Position numbers and translations under genes: made by a program | Assembly: GCA_022712915.1 (NCBI GenBank) | Contig: JAFLJQ010000100.1 | Span: forward strand, 1-41,083 | From: Gammaproteobacteria bacterium | Lineage (GTDB): Bacteria; Pseudomonadota; Gammaproteobacteria; UBA6429; Thiohalophilaceae | DNA length: 41,083 bases | Direction: 5' to 3' | Shown: one piece after another, positions 17,827 to 25,627 of the stretch | Layout of the letters: every line of letters starts with the position of its first letter | How positions within the stretch are numbered: the first letter of the stretch is position 1 | The notes under the pieces: generated by a model | Told to the model about the DNA's origin: nothing | Databases searched by the model: none | What the model saw: only the letters and a program-made list of their open reading frames with translations

Positions 17827-18393
17827 TTACTGTCTATGCTTCATGCGACTTAAAGCAATAGGTGTGACTCCCAGGTAAAGTGCCAAGTCAGCCTGTTTTA
17901 TCCTTTCGACGATCTCTGGATTTTTTTGACAAAATTTTTCGTAACGTTCCTGTGCTGAAAGGCAAAGAAATTCATATTCCCTTATCTCTTTTTTCAACGC
18001 AAGTTGTTGAAAAAAGCTCAATGCAAATTGCTGCAACGCAGGATATTTTTCTATTAAGCCTTGCAATATAGAAAATGGCATAACCTCTACTTCTATATCC
18101 TCCAGAGCCACAATGCTGAATGTCGAACCGCCCCCGGTTAAGTGGCTATACAAAGAACCAAACATCTCACCGTCACGGATAAATGACTTAATAAACTCCT
18201 TGCCCTCTAAGGTTGAATAACTGAGTTTTACAAGGCCTGTGCGCATGAAATATATGTCGGAGCAAACCTCTCCCTGATGAGTGATCGTGTCATTCTTATT
18301 GAAGCGCAACACCTTAACTGATTGTTTAACAAGGACATTATCGCTTACAGAGATGGGGAATTTTTCAAAACCTGAGAGTGAAAATATTTTCAT
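17827..18393 (-). CDS. Crp/Fnr family transcriptional regulator
   Basis: The 188-residue protein has a cyclic-nucleotide-binding-like beta-roll. ITHQGEVCSDIYFMRTGLVK lies near residues 36-57 and FIRDGEMFGSL near 70-80. A dimerisation helix follows, then a compact C-terminal helix-turn-helix (QADLALYLGVTPIALSRMKH). The HTH wing is very short, so the protein is smaller than typical Crp (about 210). No FNR-type N-terminal cysteine cluster is visible. It is divergent from the SDR operon and separated from it by 69 bp containing a perfect palindrome, the natural candidate for its operator. The effector is unknown. Confidence 0.88.
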   Translation of the reverse strand: MKIFSLSGFEKFPISVSDNVLVKQSVKVLRFNKNDTITHQGEVCSDIYFMRTGLVKLSYSTLEGKEFIKSFIRDGEMFGSLYSHLTGGGSTFSIVALEDIEVEVMPFSILQGLIEKYPALQQFALSFFQQLALKKEIREYEFLCLSAQERYEKFCQKNPEIVERIKQADLALYLGVTPIALSRMKHRQ

Positions 18394-18395
18394 TA

Positions 18396-18413
18396 AATTA
18401 ACCTCGGTTAATT
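18396..18413. promoter_or_regulatory. 18-bp perfect palindrome between the Crp-type gene and the SDR operon
   Basis: AATTAACC-TC-GGTTAATT is a perfect inverted repeat with a 2-bp centre. Its core TTAAC-N4-GTTAA has the TTGAN-N6-NTCAA-like architecture of Crp/Fnr sites. It ends 2 bp before the regulator's ATG on the minus strand and contains that gene's Shine-Dalgarno (GAGG). Binding here would repress the regulator gene directly and could control the divergent operon. Confidence 0.6.
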
Positions 18414-18462
18414 ATCTTTATCCGCTGCCAGGATAAGCTTAAGAGCACTTGAGGAGGCTGTT

Positions 18463-19197
18463 ATGAAGCTATCGCAAAAAACCATTTTAGTCACAGGAGG
18501 CAACTCCGGTATAGGTCTTAATTTAGTCAAGCAATTACACGCACTGGACAACACTATAATTGTTGTTTCGCGCTCGCAAAATAACTGGCCACAGTTGACT
18601 CAGTTTCAACCTGCTGTGTTAATGATGCAATGTGATGTTAGCAAGAAAGATGATGTCGTGCATCTGGTAAAAATATTAAAGGCTGACAAAATACCCATTG
18701 ATGTGGTTATTAACAGTGCTGGCATTCAATTTACTCCAAAAATTATCGATAATGATTTTAATTTTGATGGTATCGAGAATGAAATAGCGACCAATTTCAC
18801 CTCAATTGTGTGGCTCAGTTATCTGCTCTTACCCATTCTCCTGTCTCGACCCAAAAGTGCCATTGTCAATTTGTCATCGGGTCTAGCCTTTTTCCCTAAA
18901 TCAGGTTCAGCGGTCTATTGCGCGACCAAAGCCGCCATGCACAGTTTTTCACAATCATTGCGCTATCAGCTCACTAGTACATCAGTTCAGGTAACGGAAA
19001 TATTATTACCTCTTGTGGATACGCCAATGACGGAAGGTAGAGGCAGCGGAAAAATAAGCCCCGCGTTTGCTGCACAAGCCATCATCAAAGGCATACAACA
19101 AAGGAAAGATGAGGTTTATGTTGGGAAAAGTAAGTTACTACCAATAATGATGCGCGTGTGGCCGGGACTGGTTAAACGCATTTTAAGTAAATATTAG
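18463..19197 (+). CDS. Short-chain dehydrogenase/reductase, DltE-like
   Basis: This 244-residue classical SDR has the NAD(P)-binding motif VTGGNSGIGLNL (TGxxxGIG, residues 10-21), the NNAG equivalent VINSAGIQ, and the catalytic Ser region NLSSG. The YxxxK motif is present as YCATK (about residue 150). It belongs to the small SDRs often labelled DltE or putative oxidoreductase; the substrate is not evident. A strong GAGGAGG Shine-Dalgarno lies 6 nt before ATG 18463. It is the first gene of a unit with the DUF2141 and VTT genes and is divergent from the Crp-type regulator, which probably controls it. Confidence 0.9.
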   Translation: MKLSQKTILVTGGNSGIGLNLVKQLHALDNTIIVVSRSQNNWPQLTQFQPAVLMMQCDVSKKDDVVHLVKILKADKIPIDVVINSAGIQFTPKIIDNDFNFDGIENEIATNFTSIVWLSYLLLPILLSRPKSAIVNLSSGLAFFPKSGSAVYCATKAAMHSFSQSLRYQLTSTSVQVTEILLPLVDTPMTEGRGSGKISPAFAAQAIIKGIQQRKDEVYVGKSKLLPIMMRVWPGLVKRILSKY

Positions 19198-19205
19198 GAT
19201 ATGTT

Positions 19206-19649
19206 ATGAAAAATATGATGATACTTTTTTTATTAATGGCCTCAATGAACATATATGCCATGGAGACAAAAACTATGGAAACCAAAACCGTCTCCGTCAC
19301 TATTGATAATATTCAGGTTGCACGAGGTGGACAGTTGATCGTATTCGTATTTTTAAAACCCGGCTTTCCCAAAATTCATGATCAGGCACTCTCAAAGTAT
19401 GCGGCTATGATCGCATATGAAGAAGTGGAAATAGATGTTGAGGTTCCCGCCACGGGGGGATTTGCCTTGAAAGTATTACATGATGAAGACATGGATGGGA
19501 AGGTCACCAAGAACTGGACCGGCATAATCCCAAAAGAAGGTCTCGGATTTTCTAATGGTGCCCGGATTAGCTTTGGCCCTCCAAGTTTTACGGATGCACG
19601 CATCCAGTATACCGATGATCTGGAACCTGTTATTTCTATACTATATTAG
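19206..19649 (+). CDS. DUF2141 family exported protein
   Basis: The 147-residue protein begins with a signal peptide (KNMMILFLLMASMNIYA, cleavage expected near residue 18). A beta-sandwich-like domain follows with the DUF2141 pattern: TVSVTIDNIQVARGGQLIVF, then FALKVLHDEDMDGK, and the GLGFSNGA motif. DUF2141 proteins are periplasmic or outer-membrane-associated and of unknown function. The gene lies 8 bp after the SDR and 13 bp before the VTT gene, so it is in the same operon. The HDEDMDGK segment resembles a calcium-binding loop, but that is only suggestive. Confidence 0.82.
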   Translation: MKNMMILFLLMASMNIYAMETKTMETKTVSVTIDNIQVARGGQLIVFVFLKPGFPKIHDQALSKYAAMIAYEEVEIDVEVPATGGFALKVLHDEDMDGKVTKNWTGIIPKEGLGFSNGARISFGPPSFTDARIQYTDDLEPVISILY

Positions 19650-19662
19650 GATTAGGTGCAAT

Positions 19663-20319
19663 ATGAACTTATTAATCAAATCGGCTTTAATATTGGCCGT
19701 CCTATTCGCCACTACCTTCTTGCTGGTCAAGTTAACCGGGATACTCTCGGTTGATGACATAAAGGCCGGTTTTCAATCACTAAGCTCCCAACCCGTTTAT
19801 TTTATAGGTGGCCTGGTGATATTATTGCTGTTTGCTGACCTGTTTATTGCTGTGCCAACCATGACTGTGATTATTTTGGCTGGTTTTTTTCTCGGGTTTC
19901 AGGCTGCGGTGGTATTTGCATTTATAGGCCTGGCCTGTGCTGCCTTGACAGGGTATTTTATTAGCCTCCACTGGGGCGACCACTTGTTAAAAAAAATCAA
20001 TAATGATGAGGGCCAACGAATACAAATGCAGACTTTATTCCACAAACACGGAGTACTGATGCTGATTTTATGTCGGGCGATGCCGATCTTACCTGAGGTG
20101 TCCGTATGTCTTGCAGGTGCAAGTAAAATGCCCTTTGCTCGATTTTTGCTGGGCTGGAGCCTGGGCAGTATCCCGTATTTAGTCATTGTGGCTTATGCGG
20201 CTTCGATTAGTGACCTGGAAAATCCACTTCCCATTATATGGGCCGCAATTGGAATTGTTTCCACACTTTGGTTGGCATGGGCATGGTTTATACGTGCCAA
20301 GGTTAGAACGGCCGATTAA
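19663..20319 (+). CDS. TVP38/TMEM64 (VTT domain) membrane protein
   Basis: This 218-residue integral membrane protein has at least five helices, at about residues 4-22, 45-70, 76-100, 165-185 and 190-210. The VTT/SNARE-assoc region contains FLGFQAAVVFAFIGLACAAL and the CRAMPILPEVSVCLAGAS stretch with the family's R-x-x-P motif. Related DedA/VTT proteins act in lipid scrambling or undecaprenyl phosphate and phospholipid transport. I start at ATG 19663, preceded by AGGTG, instead of an in-frame ATG at 19555 that would overlap the DUF2141 gene by 95 bp. It is last in the SDR-DUF2141-VTT operon. Confidence 0.88.
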   Translation: MNLLIKSALILAVLFATTFLLVKLTGILSVDDIKAGFQSLSSQPVYFIGGLVILLLFADLFIAVPTMTVIILAGFFLGFQAAVVFAFIGLACAALTGYFISLHWGDHLLKKINNDEGQRIQMQTLFHKHGVLMLILCRAMPILPEVSVCLAGASKMPFARFLLGWSLGSIPYLVIVAYAASISDLENPLPIIWAAIGIVSTLWLAWAWFIRAKVRTAD

Positions 20320-20396
20320 GGTAACATCAGGCAATAATTAAATAAGACCTCCCCCTTTAAGCTCCACAGAGAAAACTTAATTATTACTTAATTAAC

Positions 20397-20672
20397 TTAA
20401 GGGCACTTCTATAAATGCACTTTTCCCCCAAGGGGAACAAGTCCGCGATAGCGGCATCAGCGCCGTACCTGGACAGCACCTTGTCCTCAAGTATTCCATA
20501 TACACTGCGGTTCTAGAATTCTGGCTCCATGCTTCATCCAATCTCCTGCTCTGACCTCCATGGATGAAGGAAACGCAAAAGAATTGTCTGGAACAATCCT
20601 TACTATGCAGTCGTGCGTACGATGCTTTCTTGCTCTCGCAAAAAAAATCACTATTTATAGAAGCGCCCTTAA
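20397..20672. mobile_element. MITE-like element 2 (268 bp) with 4-bp target duplication TTAA
   Basis: GGGCACTTCTATAAAT at 20401-20416 and its inverse at 20653-20668 (ATTTATAGAAGCGCCC) match at 15 of 16 positions. TTAA flanks both ends (20397-20400 and 20669-20672). The interior has no intact transposase gene. The ends differ from those of element 1 at 15405-15620 by only two bases (C/T at position 7, A/T at position 12), and both elements duplicate 4 bp. They therefore look like members of one mobilisable group with different interiors. Confidence 0.82.
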
Positions 20673-20769
20673 TTGTATTTTCTATTATTTCATCGCAAAC
20701 AGCTCTGGTTAAATCAATAGCGTTCAATTTTCTTTTCAGGATTACGTTAATGTAAAGGGGAGAACTTAA

Positions 20770-20806
20770 ATAAACGGCGGATTATATTTTCGAATCCGCC
20801 GTTTAT
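20770..20806 (-). terminator. Rho-independent terminator for the exported-protein gene
   Basis: ATAAACGGCGGATT (20770-20783) and AATCCGCCGTTTAT (20793-20806) form a perfect 14-bp stem with a 9-nt loop, 60 bp downstream of the minus-strand stop at 20867. Short A/T tracts flank both sides, so it may act in both directions and shield the gene from the MITE and the upstream VTT operon. Confidence 0.75.
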
Positions 20807-20866
20807 CCATTTTTATCACTTCCTTATTGAGGATTACTCATGAAAATACAATCACCAACAGCAGTT

Positions 20867-21601
20867 TTAATTTTTATTGCATCTTAAACAGGGTGGTGTA
20901 GGTGTGCCGGTCACTATTGTATCTCCAAGAATCAACGTTGGCGTAGTGTAAGTACCATCAGATACAATAGCACTTATGGTATAAACATCTGCTCCAGATC
21001 CTAGCGAGAAGGTATGGCTAACATCACCTGAGAGTGCGGAAACTGTAACGGTTCCAGCAGATCCACTGGTCCCCCAAAAATCAGATGTCCAGGTAAAGTT
21101 AATGACAATGGGACCACCTGACCTTCCTACTTTTGAAAACTCATCGATATTGTAGTTCACTGTTGCACTACGATTTACCGCATCAAAACTCTTTACACTC
21201 AAAGAAGGTAGATTCTGGACGATGACATTCTTACAAAAAATAATATTAAGCTTAGGTTCGTTCATAGCAACCCATGCCGCACCCCTACTTGAGAATGAGT
21301 TAAATGTCATATGAAATCGTGCAACTGCAAATATTATGTCTTGCGTATTGTATTCATCATAACCAAGATACCAATTTTCCGAATTATAAAAATCTGCTCT
21401 CTCTCCACGGTAGCTTAGATCACCTGTATGGGTATAAGTTACACTGGCATTAAGAGCAACATAGTCGGGACCCTTGGGGGATGACCCAGAAGTCCACCCT
21501 CTTACTTCACAGGTTTCACCATAGGATAGAGACAATACCGCAGGAAACATTATTATACAAAAAACAAAACGTGCAATTAATATGATGTATTTATTTTTCA
21601 T
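20867..21601 (-). CDS. Orphan exported protein of unknown family
   Basis: I do not recognise this 244-residue protein. It has a clear signal peptide (residues 1-29: KNKYIILIARFVFCIIMFPAVLSLSYG) followed by a mature part rich in Ser, Thr, Gly and aromatic residues with alternating beta pattern, like a beta-sandwich adhesin or carbohydrate-binding fold. Residues about 145-235 look like one Ig/PKD-like module (NYNIDEFSKVGRSGGPIVIN, then VSHTFSLGSG). Cys residues near 31 and 123 could pair, and the C-terminus ends PPCLRCNKN with a Cys-x-x-Cys. It stands alone between a strong terminator and a long AT-rich upstream gap. Confidence 0.7.
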   Translation of the reverse strand: MKNKYIILIARFVFCIIMFPAVLSLSYGETCEVRGWTSGSSPKGPDYVALNASVTYTHTGDLSYRGERADFYNSENWYLGYDEYNTQDIIFAVARFHMTFNSFSSRGAAWVAMNEPKLNIIFCKNVIVQNLPSLSVKSFDAVNRSATVNYNIDEFSKVGRSGGPIVINFTWTSDFWGTSGSAGTVTVSALSGDVSHTFSLGSGADVYTISAIVSDGTYTTPTLILGDTIVTGTPTPPCLRCNKN

Positions 21602-22041
21602 TTATAACTCCATTTATTTTGTAACTAACATTAAGATACTTCTATTGCATGAACCACCAACTTTACCCTTTCATTATAAAATATAAAGTTAACAAAGGTG
21701 ACAAATATATTTATTGTGTAGCCCATCGCAAAAACACTTCGTTAAATCATCAATAGCATTCTTTATTATTCCCTGTAAAAAATGTCTTGCAGTCAACTAT
21801 ATTCAGTTCATCACCGTAATTTTATCGCTCTACAATATTGGCTGTTTTTTTGGCCTCATAAAGTAATATTTAATGAATTTATAATCTCTCACTGCGGTTA
21901 TTTTTTGTCTTCAAAAACAAACTTTTCTACCCTTGATCAACCGTTAAAGCGGGTCGAAATGCCTGTTTTCGAGTGATAAATGACCGGAGCATCACTGTTC
22001 CATCAAAAATATTGGACCTTATAACGCACTTTTTCCAAATT
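21602..22041. other. AT-rich intergenic region without a supported gene
   Basis: About 440 bp separate the exported-protein gene from the operator region of the cytochrome operon. A 64-codon frame at 21782-21976 lacks a Shine-Dalgarno and protein-like composition, so I do not call it. The region must hold the promoter of the exported-protein gene on the minus strand, but I see no site strong enough to name. Confidence 0.5.
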
Positions 22042-22084
22042 TTCAGCTTGATTTCAGCTTCGTTGACTAGCCTACAAGTATACA
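22042..22084 (+). promoter_or_regulatory. Direct-repeat operator and -10 element upstream of the cytochrome/two-component operon
   Basis: TTCAGCTT occurs at 22042-22049 and again at 22053-22060, an 11-bp period that places both copies on one DNA face, as for OmpR-family regulators. A TATACA -10-like sequence follows at 22079-22084 with no matching -35 at 17 bp, as expected for an activator-dependent promoter. The operon encodes an OmpR-type regulator, so autoregulation is likely. Confidence 0.5.
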
Positions 22085-22108
22085 AATAGTTTTATGAGGA
22101 TTAAGACA

Positions 22109-22702
22109 ATGCGCAAGACAACTCAAATCAAGGTGTGGGATCCGCTAGTGCGAATATTCCATTGGTCATTAGTGGCATGCTTCATTATTGCCTATGCCAG
22201 TGGTGAGGATTTTCTCACCCTACACAGTTGGGCAGGATATATCATCTTCGGTCTATTATTGATCCGTATCATCTGGGGTGTCATCGGCACTCGCTATGCA
22301 CGATTCAGTGATTTTATCTACCGACCCATAACCATCAAACAATTCTTGAAAGATACCGTAAAGTTCAAGGCCAGACGCTATCTCGGGCATAACCCAGCCG
22401 GTGGGGCTATGGTAATGTTATTAATGCTGAGTCTGTTACTGGCTACCTTTACCGGTCTACTGATCTATGGCGCAGAGGAACATGCCGGGCCACTAGCAAG
22501 CTGGTTTGGTAATACTCATAGCATATGGGCTGAAATTTTCGAAGAAACCCATGAATTTTTCGCCAACTTCACCCTGCTGCTGATATTTATCCACGTTATC
22601 GGTGTGCTAATCGAAAGCCTGATCCATAAAGAGAATCTGGCCGCCGCCATGATCAGTGGATTTAAATCCGATAAAACCCCAACACAAACACAAACACAAT
22701 AA
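22109..22702 (+). CDS. Cytochrome b561-type membrane protein
   Basis: The 197-residue di-haem-type cytochrome b has four membrane helices. Likely haem ligands are His in VRIFHWSLVA, LTLHSWAGY, ETHEFFANF and LIFIHVIGV. The N-terminal VWDPLVRIFHW and later RYLGHNPAGG motifs are typical of the b561/Ni-Fe-hydrogenase cytochrome b group. It passes electrons between the quinone pool and periplasmic carriers. I use ATG 22109, with GAGGAT 7 nt upstream, instead of the in-frame ATG 22094. The diheme cytochrome c gene 19 bp downstream is its probable redox partner. Confidence 0.9.
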   Translation: MRKTTQIKVWDPLVRIFHWSLVACFIIAYASGEDFLTLHSWAGYIIFGLLLIRIIWGVIGTRYARFSDFIYRPITIKQFLKDTVKFKARRYLGHNPAGGAMVMLLMLSLLLATFTGLLIYGAEEHAGPLASWFGNTHSIWAEIFEETHEFFANFTLLLIFIHVIGVLIESLIHKENLAAAMISGFKSDKTPTQTQTQ

Positions 22703-22721
22703 CACCCTCTGGAGGTGCAAC

Positions 22722-23279
22722 ATGAAAACAATACCTATAATATCAAGCTGGCTAATTCTGACGAGTCTTGTAACGGCCCCACTTGTGTGGAGCGATGATG
22801 ACCATGAATACGGGGGAAAATATTCCCGCCAATCAACCGGTGTAGCTCTCGTGGCTAATCCCCTCTATCAGACCGAGTGTGGTAGCTGCCACATGGCCTA
22901 CCCACCCGGTCTGCTGCCTGAACGTTCCTGGTTGAAGCTGATGGCCGGTCTTGAGAATCACTTTGATGATAGTGCTGAGCTGGATGCCGCCAACCACCAA
23001 ACCATCACTGATTTTCTTGTCAATAACAGTGCCGACAAATCCAACTATCGCCGCTCACAAAAATTTGCCAATATTGATAGCGGCACAAATGTACCGATTC
23101 GGATATCAGAAACGCCATACTTCATACACGAGCATAATGAAATACCGGCGCGCCTTGTCACCGGTAATCAGGATGTTCTTAGTTTTAGCCATTGTAATAG
23201 CTGCCATCGTAAGGCAGAACAAGGCTCATATAAAGAACGTGATATCTATATTCCCGGCCATGGGAAATGGGACGACTAA
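22722..23279 (+). CDS. Periplasmic diheme cytochrome c (DHC family)
   Basis: The 185-residue protein has a signal peptide (to about residue 23) and two CXXCH haem sites, CGSCH near residue 50 and CNSCH near residue 159. The sequence around them (ECGSCHMAYPPGLLPERSW) is characteristic of the DHC diheme cytochromes. ATG 22722 is preceded by GGAGGTG and is clearly better than upstream in-frame starts inside the b561 gene. DHC proteins are usually encoded beside a b-type cytochrome, as here, and carry electrons between membrane and periplasm. The physiological oxidant or reductant is not evident. Confidence 0.93.
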   Translation: MKTIPIISSWLILTSLVTAPLVWSDDDHEYGGKYSRQSTGVALVANPLYQTECGSCHMAYPPGLLPERSWLKLMAGLENHFDDSAELDAANHQTITDFLVNNSADKSNYRRSQKFANIDSGTNVPIRISETPYFIHEHNEIPARLVTGNQDVLSFSHCNSCHRKAEQGSYKERDIYIPGHGKWDD

Positions 23280-23304
23280 TGGACATTAAGGCTATACTTT
23301 AGTT

Positions 23305-23619
23305 ATGAAATGTAAAGCAAACTTTCTACTACAGATCGTGATCATTATCGGGTTAGGTATACCATTATCTATGGCCCTTGCCGATGATGATCACAATAAA
23401 GCCCGACATTTACTCCAATCAGGCGAGGTTTTGCCACTAGAGATTATCCTGGAGAAACTACGCCCCCGCTATCTAGGCAAAGTTCTTGAGGTAGAACTAG
23501 AGCAAAAGTCAGGCAAAATTATCTATGAAGTTGAAATACTGGCAGAAGATGGCGTTGTGCATGAGCTGTATATCGATGCAAAAACCGGCGATGTACTGCG
23601 CAGCAAGGTGGAAGACTAA
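23305..23619 (+). CDS. PepSY domain periplasmic protein
   Basis: The 104-residue protein has a signal peptide ending near ALA at residue 26. A single PepSY domain follows: LPLEIILEKLRPRYLGKVLE, then KIIYEVEILAEDGVVHELYI, and the terminal DAKTGDVLRSK typical of the fold. Small PepSY proteins are commonly encoded next to OmpR-type two-component systems and may sense or modulate periplasmic signals. It starts 25 bp after the diheme cytochrome gene and ends 2 bp before the response regulator gene, so it belongs to the same operon. The ligand is unknown. Confidence 0.9.
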   Translation: MKCKANFLLQIVIIIGLGIPLSMALADDDHNKARHLLQSGEVLPLEIILEKLRPRYLGKVLEVELEQKSGKIIYEVEILAEDGVVHELYIDAKTGDVLRSKVED

Positions 23620-23621
23620 AT

Positions 23622-24284
23622 ATGCGTCTACTGTTAGCAGAAGATGATCAGGAATTAGTAGCGACGCTCAAAAAAGATCTGCAAGCAGCAGGATACGCAG
23701 TGGATCTAGCTGACAATGGCGTCGATGCTGAATTTCTGGGCAATGAGGCGATCTATGACATAGCCGTTCTCGATCTGGGTTTGCCGAGGCGCAATGGTAT
23801 TGAAGTACTGCAAAACTGGCGTAAAAAAGCCAATACCTTGCCGGTACTTATCTTGACCGCACGTGATGCCTGGCATGAACGTGTTGAAGGCTTTAAGGCC
23901 GGTGCCGATGATTATCTGGGTAAGCCCTTCCATATTGAAGAACTCCTTGCCAGATTGACTGCTCTGTTACATCGAGCCAGCCAGCAACCAACTGGCAGCT
24001 TAACAGCCAGCAATCTAACACTGGATGAAGAACGGCAAACTCTGACCACAGGAGATGGGCAAAATCATAAACTAACCGGTACTGAATTTCGTTTACTACG
24101 TTGTCTGTTATTAAATCCGGGCAAAATTCTCTCCAAATCACAACTAATGGATCACATTTACGATCTGGATTCCGATAAGGACAGCAATGTCATTGAGGTC
24201 TATATCCGACGTCTTCGCCAATTGATAGGCAGTAACCGCATCGAAACTCGGCGCGGTCAAGGTTATGTCTTTAAGGATAACTGA
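23622..24284 (+). CDS. OmpR-family response regulator
   Basis: The 220-residue regulator has an N-terminal receiver with the acidic pair in LLAEDDQEL, phospho-acceptor Asp in IAVLDLGLP (about residue 51) and conserved Lys in YLGKPF. The C-terminal winged helix includes LTGTEFRLLRCLL and NVIEVYIRRLRQLIG. It belongs to the PhoP/QseB/PmrA-like branch. The stop and the kinase start share one base (TGATG). It probably controls its own operon through the 11-bp-period repeat at 22042-22060. Its sensed signal likely concerns periplasmic redox or metal state, given the cytochromes and PepSY protein. Confidence 0.94.
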   Translation: MRLLLAEDDQELVATLKKDLQAAGYAVDLADNGVDAEFLGNEAIYDIAVLDLGLPRRNGIEVLQNWRKKANTLPVLILTARDAWHERVEGFKAGADDYLGKPFHIEELLARLTALLHRASQQPTGSLTASNLTLDEERQTLTTGDGQNHKLTGTEFRLLRCLLLNPGKILSKSQLMDHIYDLDSDKDSNVIEVYIRRLRQLIGSNRIETRRGQGYVFKDN

Positions 24285-25627
24285 TGCAATCTTTACAAAC
24301 AAAACTTGGTAGCGGTCTGATTATCAGTCTCATAGCAGTTTTTACAAGCCTCTGGTTTCTAATCAGTTTTAATATCCACTATCTCGCCGAAGAATACATT
24401 GCCTCGCGCCTACGTCATGATGCAGAAATGTTACTAGGTAGCCTCCGCTTTGATAAAAATGCACAAATAAGTCTGGATGAAATAGCTGTTAATCCTGTTT
24501 ATAATCAACCTTTCTCAGGCCACTACTATCTAATCACAGCCAATCAGCAAACCATCAACTCACGCTCACTATGGGATCAGCAATTGCGTAATATGCCAGC
24601 CACCTCAGGAGAACAAATACGCGATCATCAAACGGGACCAAATCAACAGGCATTATTGATCATCAATAACGGGTTTGTTAAACAAGGGCATGAGCTGATT
24701 ATCACGGTGGCGGAAGATCTTAACCCGGTCAAACAAAACATCAAACAGTTCCAGACGCGCTTTACCATCACAGCCATCACAATGCTTTTGCTATTGGTCA
24801 TATTGCAGGCCTTTATCCTGCGCCACAGTTTGAAAACCATTGCCCGCATTCGTAGTGAATTACGCGCACTTCAACAAGGCGAGACCCGTCAGTTAAATAC
24901 CGATGTGCCAATAGAATTACGTCCCTTGGTCAATGAGGTCAATCATTTACTTGGCATCATGGCGCAACGCCTGCACCGTTCACGTCATGCGCTCAGTGAT
25001 CTGGCCCATACCATCAAGAAGCCCTTGACGATCATGCAGCAACTAACTGATAAATATCAAGAAACCTTACCCGATGATTTGCATATGGGCATGAGTCGAC
25101 AGACCACTGAAATTAATCAACTCACCGATCGTATTCTCAAACGTGCCCGTCTGGCTGGGCAAGATCACCGTGGCGCACGCTTTTCATTTAGCGAAGATCT
25201 GCCCGCGCTGATCAAAACACTTAATCTGATGTATCACGATAAAGCCATCACAACACAGTTTAATATACCGGATGAGATCACCTGTACCATTGATCGTGAA
25301 GACATGCTGGAATTATTAGGAAATATTCTAGATAACGCTTATAAATGGGCCAAACAACAGATCAAACTCACGATCACATCCAATACAGAACTTGGCCTCT
25401 GCATCGAAGACGATGGCCCTGGTGCTGAACTCGAACAATTATCACAACTCGACAAACGTGGTGTGCGTCTGGACGAAGCAACCCATGGTTATGGATTTGG
25501 TCTGGCCATTGCATCAGATATGGTTCAAGAGTATCAAGGTAAGATTTCTTTCAGCCGATCAAACGATCTAGGCGGATTCAGGGTGGACATTCATCTACCC
25601 GTTAATCAACTTCACACTGTTGAATAG
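24284..25627 (+). CDS. Sensor histidine kinase (PhoQ-like)
   Basis: The 447-residue kinase has two membrane helices (about residues 8-30 and 162-184) enclosing a periplasmic sensor of about 130 residues, then a HAMP-like linker. The H-box is SDLAHTIKKPL (about residue 245), which departs from the common HELRTPL but resembles PhoQ-type boxes. The N-box is NILDNAYKWAK. The G-boxes are EDDGPGA and HGYGFGLAI. It pairs with the response regulator directly upstream. The periplasmic domain has no recognised fold that I can read. Its 3' end overlaps the convergent amrS gene by 16 bp. Confidence 0.93.
   Translation: MQSLQTKLGSGLIISLIAVFTSLWFLISFNIHYLAEEYIASRLRHDAEMLLGSLRFDKNAQISLDEIAVNPVYNQPFSGHYYLITANQQTINSRSLWDQQLRNMPATSGEQIRDHQTGPNQQALLIINNGFVKQGHELIITVAEDLNPVKQNIKQFQTRFTITAITMLLLLVILQAFILRHSLKTIARIRSELRALQQGETRQLNTDVPIELRPLVNEVNHLLGIMAQRLHRSRHALSDLAHTIKKPLTIMQQLTDKYQETLPDDLHMGMSRQTTEINQLTDRILKRARLAGQDHRGARFSFSEDLPALIKTLNLMYHDKAITTQFNIPDEITCTIDREDMLELLGNILDNAYKWAKQQIKLTITSNTELGLCIEDDGPGAELEQLSQLDKRGVRLDEATHGYGFGLAIASDMVQEYQGKISFSRSNDLGGFRVDIHLPVNQLHTVE

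Noticed and set aside
20392-20727. 111-codon minus-strand frame across MITE-like element 2
   Set aside because: It runs through the inverted repeats and interior of a non-coding element and resembles no protein family.
21782-21976. 64-codon frame in the gap before the cytochrome operon
   Set aside because: No Shine-Dalgarno, odd composition rich in aromatic and Ser residues, and no recognisable domain; AT-rich DNA gives such frames by chance.
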